NCBI RefSeq assembly: GCF_900167535.1
Contig: NZ_FUYE01000022.1
Coordinates: 19,679-83,678 of the forward strand
Source of the DNA: Prosthecobacter debontii
GTDB lineage: Bacteria; Verrucomicrobiota; Verrucomicrobiia; Verrucomicrobiales; Verrucomicrobiaceae
Reading direction: 5' to 3'
DNA: 64,000 nucleotides
Part shown: piece after piece, positions 7,689 to 15,527 of the stretch
How positions within the stretch are numbered: the stretch's first letter is position 1
How the letters are laid out: each line of letters begins with the position of its first letter
The notes under the pieces: model-generated
Databases searched by the model: none
What the model saw: only the letters and a program-made list of their open reading frames with translations
What the model was told of the DNA's origin: nothing
Program-made: the position numbers and the translations under genes

Positions 7689-8421
7689 GCGCCAGCACCA
7701 GAGAGGGCTCGTGATGCTGGCAGGCTTGGTCAGCTTGTTCCTGGCACCATGCCTCGCAGCCCACCCAGCGGATATCACGCCGCTGCGTATCCAGATCCAG
7801 CCCCAGCGTGTGGACCTTCGCTTCACGCTCACCCTACTCACGTTAGGCCGCATGGCGAATCTGGACCCCGACGGCGACCACCAACTCAGCCCGCAGGAGC
7901 TCGAGGCTAGCCAGGGGCCGATGATGGCCTTTCTGCAGAAGCATGTGCTTTTGAAGATCAATGACCAGCCGGTGACTCTGGGTGAGATCGTGCGATTTGA
8001 ACCGCTGTGGCCACCGGCACCGAGCGTGGATCTACGGGAGATGGATCGGGCGGTGGATGTGACCTTTCAGCTCACCACCTCGGAGGTCGTGGCCAATTTG
8101 TGGATGGAGTTCGCGGGCTTTCCGCAACTGGGGGAGGCCGCCTCTATCCAGGCCACCTATGAGCAGGGCGAGCTGCTGACCCAGGTGCCCTTTACCCCTG
8201 GAGAGCCGGATTATCTCTATGATACGGGTTTCGCCGTGGAATCACTCTTCCAGCCCGCCGCAGCACCTGCTCCCTCGGTCCCGGCGTCAACTGCCTGGAC
8301 GGTGCGGATTTTACCCGGTGTGACGACGCTCCTATTCCTCATCATCACCTGGAATCTGGTGAAGACCGTCGCAGGGCTAGTTCGAAAGCGAAGGAAAGGT
8401 GACCCGCCCTCATCCCCGTAG
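7675..8421 (+). CDS. Exported protein with EF-hand-like loop and C-terminal anchor
   Basis: 248 aa from ATG 7675, which gives a signal peptide (LVMLAGLVSLFLAPCLA before AHPADIT); a longer open frame upstream is the shadow of the previous gene. Residues about 58-70 (DPDGDHQLSPQELE) form a canonical EF-hand calcium loop. A hydrophobic helix (VRILPGVTTLLFLIITWNLV) and a basic tail close the protein, so it is probably anchored with its bulk outside. The HPADIT...RVDLRFTLTLL start resembles N-terminal domains seen before HupE/UreJ-like transporters, but no transporter part is present. Operon with the membrane protein upstream. Confidence 0.7.
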   Translation: MCPCKRQHQRGLVMLAGLVSLFLAPCLAAHPADITPLRIQIQPQRVDLRFTLTLLTLGRMANLDPDGDHQLSPQELEASQGPMMAFLQKHVLLKINDQPVTLGEIVRFEPLWPPAPSVDLREMDRAVDVTFQLTTSEVVANLWMEFAGFPQLGEAASIQATYEQGELLTQVPFTPGEPDYLYDTGFAVESLFQPAAAPAPSVPASTAWTVRILPGVTTLLFLIITWNLVKTVAGLVRKRRKGDPPSSP

Positions 8422-8462
8422 GGTTGACAAGCGGCCTGCATTCTGGCCGAGTAACACCCCTC

Positions 8463-10547
8463 ATGAGAGTCCCAACCAGCCTTTTGGCCCTACTGTCGTT
8501 CAGTCTCGCCGCGCAAGCGGCCACCACGGAGCGTGATGTCGTCATCTACGGCGGCACCTGCGCCGCCATCACCGCTGCTGTGCAGGTGAAAAAGATGGGC
8601 AAGTCCGTCATCGTGGTCAGCCCGGATAAGCACATCGGCGGCCTCAGCAGTGGCGGTCTGGGCTTTACCGATACCGGTAACAAAGCCGTGATCGGCGGTC
8701 TCTCCCGTGAGTTTTACCACCGCATCTACATGCACTACCAGAAGGATGAATCCTGGGTGCAGCAGAAGAAGAGCGAGTATGGCAACAAGGGCCAGGGCAC
8801 CCCGGCCATGGATGGTGAAAACCGCACCATGTGGATCTTTGAACCAAGTGCTGCGGAGAAAGTCTTCGAAGCCTGGGTGAAGGAAGAAGGCATCGAGGTT
8901 GTCCGTGACGCTTGGCTGGACCGCGCCAAGGGCGTGAAGAAAGAGGGCGATAAGATCGTCGCCATCACCACCCTGGACGGCAACACCTATGCCGGAAAGA
9001 TGTTCCTAGACACCACCTATGAGGGCGACCTCATGGCCGCAGCCGGGCTGGACTACCACGTCGGTCGCGAGGCCAACAGCGTGTATGGTGAGGAGCACAA
9101 TGGCATCCAGGTGGGCGTGCTGCACCATCGCCACCACTTCGGTGCGGTGGATAAGCCCATCAGCCCGTACAAGGTCCCTGGCGACCCCAAAAGCGGCGTG
9201 CTGGCCCGCATCAGCACGGAAGATCCCGGCGTGAAGGGCGAGGGCGACAAGCGCGTGCAGGCCTACTGCTTCCGCGCCTGCTACACCAACGATGCCGGCA
9301 ACCTCATCCCCTTCCCCAAACCCGAGAAGTATGATGCCAGCCAGTATGAACTGATCCTGCGCGTCCTCGATGCCGGTTGGCGGGAAGTCTTCCACAAATT
9401 CGATCCCGTGCCTAACCACAAGACCGACACGAACAACCACGGCCCCTTCAGCTTTGATAACATCGGCTACAACTACGAGTATCCCGAAGCCAGTTATGAA
9501 AAGCGCAAAGAGATCATCGAAGAGCACCGCACCTATCAGCAGGGCCTGCTTTGGTTCCTGGCCAATGACCCGCGCGTGCCGGAAGACGTGCGCAAGGAGA
9601 TGAACACCTGGGGCCTGCCCAAGGATGAATTCACCGACAATGGCAACTGGTCTCACCAGCTCTACATCCGCGAGGCCCGCCGCATGATCGGCCACTTCGT
9701 GATGACGGAGAACGAACTGCGTAAGATCAAACCCACCCCCGACTCTGTCGGCATGGGCAGCTACACCATCGATAGCCACAACGTGCAGCGCTACATCACC
9801 CCTGAGGGTTATGTGCAAAACGAAGGCGACATCGGCGTGAGCACCAATGGCCCGTATGCCATCGCCTACGGCTCCCTCGTGCCGAAAGAAGGTCAGGCCT
9901 CCAACCTCCTCGTTCCCGTGGCCATGTCCGCCAGCCACATCGCCTACGGTTCCATCCGCATGGAGCCTGTGTTCATGATCCTGGGTCAGTCCGCCGCCAC
10001 CGCCGCCGTCTTTGCCCTGGAGGAAAACATCCCCGTCCAGAAGGTGTCCTACGACAAGCTGCGCGAGCGCCTGCTGAAGGATGGTCAGATCCTCGAATAC
10101 AGCGGCCCGACCAGCGTGCGTGGTGTCGATCCGAAAGGCATGAAGGGCGTCATCGTCGATGACGAGCAGGCGCTCAAAGCCGGTCACTGGCAGGAAAGCG
10201 GTGCCGCCAAGAAATTCATCGGCAACGGCTACAGCCATGATGGCAACAGCAGCAAAGGTGAAAACACCGCCGCCTTCCGCGCCACCCTGCCTCAGGCTGG
10301 CCGCTACGAAGTCTTCTTCGCCTATCCCGCCACCACCAACCGCGCCAGCAATGTGCCAGTCGTCGTCAAACACCAAGGTGGCGAAACCAAGGTCATCGTG
10401 AATCAAAAAGAACCCGGCACCAGCGAAGACGGCCTCAGCGTCTCCCTGGGCATGTTCGAATTTGACACCACCGCCGAGGTCAGCGTCTCCACCGCAGGCA
10501 CCGATGGCTACGTGGTGCTCGACGCCGTGCAGTGGATCCGCCGCTAA
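8463..10547 (+). CDS. Secreted FAD-dependent oxidoreductase with golvesin/Xly-type C-terminal domain
   Basis: 694 aa from ATG 8463, giving the signal peptide RVPTSLLALLSFSLAAQA. The mature protein opens with a Rossmann FAD site, DVVIYGGTCAAITAAVQVKKMGK, and continues as an FAD_oxidored (PF12831) protein: KHIGGLSSGGLGFTDTGNKAVIGG, EPSAAEKVF, FLDTTYEGDLMAAAG, and SNLLVPVAMSASHIAYGSIRMEPVFMILGQSAATAA. The last about 130 residues (FIGNGYSHDGN ... GYVVLDAVQWIRR) form a beta-sandwich of the golvesin/Xly carbohydrate-binding-like type. Such fusions are frequent in polysaccharide-degrading Verrucomicrobiota; substrate unknown. A terminator follows 30 bp after the stop. Confidence 0.88.
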   Translation: MRVPTSLLALLSFSLAAQAATTERDVVIYGGTCAAITAAVQVKKMGKSVIVVSPDKHIGGLSSGGLGFTDTGNKAVIGGLSREFYHRIYMHYQKDESWVQQKKSEYGNKGQGTPAMDGENRTMWIFEPSAAEKVFEAWVKEEGIEVVRDAWLDRAKGVKKEGDKIVAITTLDGNTYAGKMFLDTTYEGDLMAAAGLDYHVGREANSVYGEEHNGIQVGVLHHRHHFGAVDKPISPYKVPGDPKSGVLARISTEDPGVKGEGDKRVQAYCFRACYTNDAGNLIPFPKPEKYDASQYELILRVLDAGWREVFHKFDPVPNHKTDTNNHGPFSFDNIGYNYEYPEASYEKRKEIIEEHRTYQQGLLWFLANDPRVPEDVRKEMNTWGLPKDEFTDNGNWSHQLYIREARRMIGHFVMTENELRKIKPTPDSVGMGSYTIDSHNVQRYITPEGYVQNEGDIGVSTNGPYAIAYGSLVPKEGQASNLLVPVAMSASHIAYGSIRMEPVFMILGQSAATAAVFALEENIPVQKVSYDKLRERLLKDGQILEYSGPTSVRGVDPKGMKGVIVDDEQALKAGHWQESGAAKKFIGNGYSHDGNSSKGENTAAFRATLPQAGRYEVFFAYPATTNRASNVPVVVKHQGGETKVIVNQKEPGTSEDGLSVSLGMFEFDTTAEVSVSTAGTDGYVVLDAVQWIRR

Positions 10548-10577
10548 GCGAAAACCGAGAGATTCGTTTGCACTTGA

Positions 10578-10605
10578 AGCCCGGTCTCATCGACCGGGCT
10601 TTTTG
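10578..10605 (+). terminator. Intrinsic terminator after the FAD oxidoreductase gene
   Basis: 9-bp stem AGCCCGGTC / GACCGGGCT with a 5-nt loop, followed by TTTTTG. Confidence 0.85.
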
Positions 10606-10673
10606 TTCGTCCGTTTTATCGATATAAAGGTTAACCGGGCAAGATCGTCACAACACGTCATACTCCACCCACC

Positions 10674-11084
10674 TCATCGCAGGAGCAGCCAGGCCAGCAT
10701 CAGCCCACGGGCCGTCCAGGCCAGGGTGCGGAGCCAGTTGGTCCGGATCAGCCGACGAATCAGCGGCTCAGACCAGCCCTCCAGCGTCAGGCGATTGTGC
10801 ACGGGCACCTGCATGAAGAAGGTGGAGGCCCAGGCGAGGACAATGAAGCCCAAGCTCGCCAAGAAAAGAGGCTGTGTCTCTCCCTGCCATAGCAGCCAAG
10901 CGGCAGTCGCCGACTCCAGCAGGATCAAGGGGCCTACGACGAAGGAGATGCGCAGGCAGTGCCCGACGTGATAACGCTCGAAAGCCTCACGCCCGACCTC
11001 CAGAAACAGCGGATACTGGACGATCTGCACATGCCAGATGAGGCCCACCAATGCCCAAGTGATGAAGGTGTGGATCAGCAGCAT
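10674..11084 (-). CDS. Four-helix integral membrane protein
   Basis: 136 aa from ATG 11084; upstream codons to 11168 are open but polar and lack a better start. Helices: MLLIHTFITWALVGLIWHVQIVQYPLF, ISFVVGPLILLESATAAWLLW, LFLASLGFIVLAWASTFFMQVPVHNRL and a C-terminal AWTARGLMLAWLLLR. The signature WHVQIVQYPLF...F..YH and MQVPVHNRL belongs to a widespread family of small membrane proteins of unknown function (DUF1772/DUF4149-like architecture). It is divergent from the FKBP gene. Confidence 0.72.
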   Translation of the reverse strand: MLLIHTFITWALVGLIWHVQIVQYPLFLEVGREAFERYHVGHCLRISFVVGPLILLESATAAWLLWQGETQPLFLASLGFIVLAWASTFFMQVPVHNRLTLEGWSEPLIRRLIRTNWLRTLAWTARGLMLAWLLLR

Positions 11085-11185
11085 GACGGGTGAAGGGGTT
11101 CTCGCGATTCCCCTCATTAAAGCATCGAGATGACAGTTGCCAATCCCCGCACATGCAGGCATGGACAAATTCAGTCATTCCCTTC

Positions 11186-11596
11186 ATGTCAGGTCACTCT
11201 CCTCTCGAACTCGGTAAAGCCTTCCTCGCAGAAAACGCCAGCAAACCTGGCGTCATCACCACGGCCAGCGGCCTGCAATACCTCGTGCTGGAGGAAGGCC
11301 CTGAAGGAGGCACCCGCCCGACCTTAAAAGACACGGTGGTGGTGCATTATCGCGGCACCTCGCTTCAAGGCGTGGAGTTTGACAGTTCCTACCGCCGGGA
11401 CGAGCCCGCTGAGTTTCCGCTGAAGCGCGTCATCAAGGGCTGGAAGGAAGGCCTGCAGCTCATGAAGGAAGGCGATAAATTCCGATTCTTCGTCCCCACC
11501 AAGCTGGCCTATGGAGCCCGTGGTTCAGGGCTGGAGATCGCCCCGCATGAGAGCCTCATCTTTGAGGTGCACCTGCTCAAGGTGTGGGCGGATTGA
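11186..11596 (+). CDS. FKBP-type peptidyl-prolyl isomerase
   Basis: 136 aa from ATG 11186. A short N-terminal arm (LELGKAFLAENASKPGVITTASGLQYLVLEEG) precedes one complete FKBP domain: VVVHYRGTSLQGVEFDSSY, FPLKRVIKGWKEGLQLMKEGDKFRFFVPTKLAYGARG, ESLIFEVHLLKV. This is the FkpA/FklB layout without the dimerisation domain and without a signal peptide, so it is a cytosolic prolyl isomerase and chaperone. Active-site Tyr, Phe, Val-Ile and Trp positions (HYRG, FDSS, RVIKGW) are all present. Confidence 0.9.
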   Translation: MSGHSPLELGKAFLAENASKPGVITTASGLQYLVLEEGPEGGTRPTLKDTVVVHYRGTSLQGVEFDSSYRRDEPAEFPLKRVIKGWKEGLQLMKEGDKFRFFVPTKLAYGARGSGLEIAPHESLIFEVHLLKVWAD

Positions 11597-11655
11597 GGGC
11601 AGAGTTTCAGTAAACGGTGTTCAGTAAACAGTGATCGGTTTCGATCCAAGTGTCA

Positions 11656-11682
11656 CACTGAACACTGAACACTGAACACTGA
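11656..11682. repeat. CACTGAA heptamer tandem repeat
   Basis: Three full and one partial CACTGAA copies in the 86-bp gap between the convergent FKBP and PEP-CTERM genes. The sequence 40 bp earlier (GTGTTCAGTAAACAGTGATC) is a near inverted complement, so a transcript could fold back on itself. Confidence 0.75.
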
Positions 11683-12663
11683 TCACCGTCCCACGCGCCG
11701 ACGGCGGAAGCAGGCCAAGGCGATCCCTGCCAACATCAGCATCCCTCGGGACGGCTCCGGCGCGGCGATGATGTTCTGAATCTCGGACTGCGTCAGCGCG
11801 GTATCGAACATGGCGAGGTAATCCATGGCGCCGTTGAAGGACTTGCGCTGATTGGTCGTGCCGGTGCCTGCGGATTCGCCTCCCAGTTGCAGGGTCGTGT
11901 TCGAGTTCGGGCTGATCCAGGTGGTGGTGTTGCTGGAGAAGGTCTGCATCTGGCCATTCGGACCGACCACATAGAAGGTCACCTGCCCGGTGGTTTTGTC
12001 TGCATCGCCAAAATCATTCAGCACCATGGCGATGTCATACCATTCGCCCACGACCAAGCTCAATGCCGAGGTGATGTAAGAGTGGCTGGCACCGGAGGCC
12101 GTCTGCCCGATCCCGGTATTCGCCGCCGCAGTGTAGTAGTAGAGCTGCCCCGTGGTGGAGAGTCCGAACATGTAGCCCTTGGAGGCGAGATCGGGTTCCG
12201 ACCACCCCCCAAAGCCGTTGCTGACGATCCATTGGTTCGTGCCGTCATCCAGGCCAGAGATGGCCCCATCCCAGCGCATGCGGGTGATCATGGTCGAGGA
12301 GCCCGTGACGCTGGCATTGATGGATTGCAAGGTCGCGGCAGAGACCGTGTCGGCATTGGTAGAGCCAGGATTCTGCACCGTCACCACCGGGCTGAATTTC
12401 AGGCCATGCCCTGAAGCCGACTGAGCCGTGCCGCCGTAGGGGCCTGTGCCGGGAACAGAGACCCAGGAGAGGTTATTGAAGTTCGATGACGAAACCGCAT
12501 GGGCATTCGCTGAGGAGTCGATGACCTGGGTGTAGGTCGCACTCGTGCCCACCGTGCCGCCATCAAAGAGCCAAAGCGAGTCCGCCTCCAACAACGTCGC
12601 TGCTGGGCTCAGCGAAGTGATCAGGACAAGCGCAAGGGTGGCGAGGGATGCACAAACTTTCAT
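11683..12663 (-). CDS. PEP-CTERM protein with LamG-like domain
   Basis: 326 aa. An N-terminal signal peptide (VCASLATLALVLITSLSPAA), a central jelly-roll of concanavalin/LamG type (MITRMRWDGAISGLDDGTNQWIVSN, YFYVVGPNGQM..., TLQLGGE..., SFNGAMDYLAMFDTALTQSEIQNI) and a C-terminal sorting tag: APEPS, a short hydrophobic helix GMLMLAGIALACF and RRRRVGR. PEP-CTERM proteins are processed by an exosortase and go to the envelope or extracellular matrix. No exosortase gene is in this window. The second PEP-CTERM protein is at 51693-52421. Confidence 0.85.
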   Translation of the reverse strand: MKVCASLATLALVLITSLSPAATLLEADSLWLFDGGTVGTSATYTQVIDSSANAHAVSSSNFNNLSWVSVPGTGPYGGTAQSASGHGLKFSPVVTVQNPGSTNADTVSAATLQSINASVTGSSTMITRMRWDGAISGLDDGTNQWIVSNGFGGWSEPDLASKGYMFGLSTTGQLYYYTAAANTGIGQTASGASHSYITSALSLVVGEWYDIAMVLNDFGDADKTTGQVTFYVVGPNGQMQTFSSNTTTWISPNSNTTLQLGGESAGTGTTNQRKSFNGAMDYLAMFDTALTQSEIQNIIAAPEPSRGMLMLAGIALACFRRRRVGR

Positions 12664-12932
12664 GGCGGGGGGGAACCAGTTTTCCTCAATTCAACGCCCT
12701 TTATCAACACTTTATTGAATCGAATCCGAATTCTATGGATTGAAAGCCCGACATCTTTGGACCTGCATGCCGAGCGATCCGCCTCGACATGAATCCGAAT
12801 AGACGCGCTTGTCACCTGAGAGGTGGATACCTGCCAAATCCAAGGTTTCTGGATTTGAGTCGGCTCCAGCGAGGTCATGAAGCCCTCAGACGGTGAAATT
12901 TCATCCCCTCGGAGTTCGTTGATGCGGGTCTC

Positions 12933-14531
12933 ATGATCCGCCGACTGTTCCTCTTCTCGATTTCGCTCTGCCTGACCAGCGCAGCTTTGGCCGACCTCAG
13001 CGGCACGCGGCCGAATATCCTCTTCATCCTCACCGATGACCAGGGCTATGGCGATCTCTCCGCGCATGGTAACCCGATCCTGAAAACGCCCCATCTCGAT
13101 CAACTGCGGAGTGAAAGCGTGCGCTTCAGCGACTTCATGGTCAGCCCCACCTGCGCCCCTACCCGCAGCGCCATCCAGACGGGACGGCATGAGTTTCGCA
13201 ACGGCATCACCCACACTATCCTGGAGCGTGAACGCATGGACCCGAAGGCCATCACCATCGCCCAAGTGCTGAAGGACGCCGGCTACACCACCGGCATCTT
13301 TGGCAAGTGGCACCTCGGGGATGAGCCTGAATACCGACCCACGAGCCGTGGCTTTGACGAACAATTCATCCACGGCGGCGGCGGCATCGGCCAGAGCTAC
13401 CCTGGAAGCTGTGGCGATGCCCCGGGCAATGGTTATTTCGACCCCGCCATTCTCCATAACGACAAGTTTGTTAAAACCAAGGGTTACTGCACCGACATCT
13501 TCTTCACGCAAGCCACGGAGTGGATCGAATCCGTCAAAGGCAAGCAGCCCTTCTACTGCCATCTGGCCACCAATGCCCCGCACAGCCCCTACATCGCCCG
13601 TCCGGAAGACAAGGCCCTGTATGATGGTAAAGTGCCGGATGATGATGTGGCCAACTTCTTTGGCATGATCCACAACATCGATGAAAACGTGGCCAAGCTG
13701 ATGGCCAAGCTCCAGGAATGGGGCATCGCCGAAAACACCCTCGTCATCTTCATGAATGACAATGGCGGCACCGCTGGCGTGAAGGTTTACAACGCCAACA
13801 TGCGTGGCTCCAAAGGCAGTCCCTGGATCGGTGGCACCCGTGCCATGTCCTTCTGGCGCTGGCCTAACCATCTGAAACCCGCCGATTGTGAGGCCCTCAC
13901 CGCCCATGTGGATGTCTTCCGCACCTGGGCCGCGCTGGCTGGGGCCAAGCTGAGCCCTGCTGCCGAAGCCCAAGTCGAAGGTCGTAACCTGCTGCCCCTG
14001 CTCGAAGATCCGCAGAGCGCCTGGGAGCCCCGCACCCTCTTCACCCACGTGGGCCGCTGGCAGAAAGGCACGGACTACAACCTGGCGAAAACCCGCAACG
14101 CCAGCATCCGCACCCCGCAGTATGAACTCGTGGCGGAAGCCGCACGCCCTCAACCCGGCAAAGCGAAAGCCAAGGCCAAGGCCCCAGCCGCCGCTCAGCC
14201 TGCGGTTCCAGGCTGGCAGCTCTTTGATGTGAAGGCCGACCCCTCCCAGACCCGCAACATCGCCGAGGAGAAGCCTGAGGTGGTGAAAGAAATGCTGGCC
14301 AGCTATGACCAGTGGTGGGCCTCCCTGAAAGGTCAGGCCGATCTCAATGAAGCCGCCAAAGGCCCAAAGCTGAACCCCTTTGCGGAGAAATACTGGAAGC
14401 AATTCGGCGGCAGCCCCAGCGCCGAAGATCTGGCCCGCATGGACCCTGACAAAGCCTGGACCTTCGAGGCCCAACGCGCCAAGAAAGCGGTGAAGAACTC
14501 GGGTCGATTGGAGGGGTGCGGAGATATTTAA
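12933..14531 (+). CDS. Secreted Cys-type sulfatase
   Basis: 532 aa, signal peptide RRLFLFSISLCLTSAALA. The sulfatase core RPNILFILTDDQGYGDLSAHGNP binds calcium through the DD pair. The formylglycine site is C74 in CAPTRSA, a CxPxR motif, so the enzyme needs an FGE-type maturase. GIFGKWHLGD, HLATNAPHSPY and FMNDNGG complete the family motifs. The C-terminal part (about 400-532) contains an Ala/Lys-rich low-complexity linker (GKAKAKAKAPAAAQPA). It probably removes sulfate from polysaccharides outside the cytoplasm; substrate not predictable. A long open frame on the opposite strand is a shadow. The 269-bp gap before it holds no gene that I can see. Confidence 0.9.
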   Translation: MIRRLFLFSISLCLTSAALADLSGTRPNILFILTDDQGYGDLSAHGNPILKTPHLDQLRSESVRFSDFMVSPTCAPTRSAIQTGRHEFRNGITHTILERERMDPKAITIAQVLKDAGYTTGIFGKWHLGDEPEYRPTSRGFDEQFIHGGGGIGQSYPGSCGDAPGNGYFDPAILHNDKFVKTKGYCTDIFFTQATEWIESVKGKQPFYCHLATNAPHSPYIARPEDKALYDGKVPDDDVANFFGMIHNIDENVAKLMAKLQEWGIAENTLVIFMNDNGGTAGVKVYNANMRGSKGSPWIGGTRAMSFWRWPNHLKPADCEALTAHVDVFRTWAALAGAKLSPAAEAQVEGRNLLPLLEDPQSAWEPRTLFTHVGRWQKGTDYNLAKTRNASIRTPQYELVAEAARPQPGKAKAKAKAPAAAQPAVPGWQLFDVKADPSQTRNIAEEKPEVVKEMLASYDQWWASLKGQADLNEAAKGPKLNPFAEKYWKQFGGSPSAEDLARMDPDKAWTFEAQRAKKAVKNSGRLEGCGDI

Positions 14532-14584
14532 ACAGGATTGACAGGATCAGCGTGCGCTGGATGGAGGGAACCAAAGCGAAGTGG

Positions 14585-14743
14585 TGCGGCCACTCTTGGC
14601 CGCACGTTCTCGCCCCCACTTCGCTCCTCAAGCCCGCCCCACTCAGTCACACCGCCTCCCGCTTCGCGCTTCGCCTCTCCACGCCTTCGCCCCAGGCTCT
14701 CGGCGCGCCATAGGCACGCACCTTGCGGCCAAGAGTGGCCGCA
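14585..14743. repeat. Paired-hairpin (REP/BIME-like) element, copy 2
   Basis: TGCGGCCACTCTTGGCCGCA (14585-14604) and its exact reverse complement at 14724-14743, each itself an 8-bp-stem hairpin with a 4-nt loop (CTCT / AGAG). Flanks are AAGTGG on the left and TCACT on the right. This element fills most of the 306-bp gene-free stretch between the sulfatase and SanA-like genes; nothing else is recognisable there. Confidence 0.85.
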
Positions 14744-14837
14744 TCACTCGGAGGGGCTTCAGGGTTTCAGCCTCCTCCGGAGAGTTCTGCAAATCTTGTT
14801 CATCCGGTCTAAAGATCTCCGCACACTCCAATCGACC

Positions 14838-15509
14838 TCAAGACCCCAAACGCTCTGAATGGATCTCCACCTTCGGCCCATCGAACTTGGGGCGGGTCTG
14901 CAGCAGCGTCACATCCAGCACCGCATTGACACGGGCCAAGTATTCTCGCAGGTGGGTCATGAGACCGATGGAGCGTGAGACGTCCTGGGCATTGTAACCC
15001 CAGGCCTCCAGACCGTGGCGCTGCGCCAGAAACACGGCTCGTTCATTGTGAAAGCGCTGAGACACGATGATGAAACGCGTCTGGCCAAAGATGGCCTCGG
15101 CACGCACCACGGAGTCCAGGGTGCGAAAGCCCGCATAGTCGCAGTAGATCCGCTCCGCAGGCACTCCGAGAGCGATCAGGGACTCCTTCATCGCTGTCGG
15201 CTCATCATACTGATGGGTGCTGTTGTCTCCGCTCACGATCAGCGCTTTTACGCGACCCGCCCGATAAAGCGCCGCCGCGGCCTCCATTCGATTTTCATAA
15301 AACATGTTAGGCCGTGAACCGATCTTCGGTGAGCAACCCAGGACCAGGGCCACATCCACCTGGGGTAAAAGAGCCGTATCCGCGAGGCAACGCCCGGAAG
15401 ACACCGCCCTCACCCACGCGTGACTGCCCCAGAGTCCACCCACCGTCACCCCCCCTACGATCAGCAACAGCACCAACACTCGCCGCAGGTTTAGGTGAAA
15501 ACGCATCAT
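14838..15509 (-). CDS. SanA/YdcF-family (DUF218) membrane protein
   Basis: 223 aa with one N-terminal membrane helix (VLVLLLIVGGVTVGGLWGSHAW). The DUF218 domain aligns along its length with SanA of enterobacteria: VALVLGCSPKIGSRPNMFYENRMEAAAALY, ALIVSGDN, YDEPTAMKESLIALGVPAERI, DYAGFRTLDSVVRAEAIFG, FIIVSQRFHNERAVFLAQ. SanA influences envelope permeability and vancomycin exclusion; the molecular activity is unclear. It lies 18 bp downstream of the O-antigen-ligase-like gene on the same strand, fitting an envelope role. Confidence 0.87.
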   Translation of the reverse strand: MMRFHLNLRRVLVLLLIVGGVTVGGLWGSHAWVRAVSSGRCLADTALLPQVDVALVLGCSPKIGSRPNMFYENRMEAAAALYRAGRVKALIVSGDNSTHQYDEPTAMKESLIALGVPAERIYCDYAGFRTLDSVVRAEAIFGQTRFIIVSQRFHNERAVFLAQRHGLEAWGYNAQDVSRSIGLMTHLREYLARVNAVLDVTLLQTRPKFDGPKVEIHSERLGS

Positions 15510-15527
15510 AATAGCCCGGGTTAAAAA

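Noticed and set aside
9006..10406. 466-codon minus-strand open frame inside the FAD oxidoreductase gene
   Set aside because: Shadow with low-complexity Val/Gly/His composition; the sense frame shows full domain conservation.
12660..14474. 604-codon open frame on the minus strand opposite the sulfatase
   Set aside because: Translation has no motif and is rich in Gly/Val/His as expected from the complement of a GC-rich gene; the plus-strand sulfatase motifs are complete.
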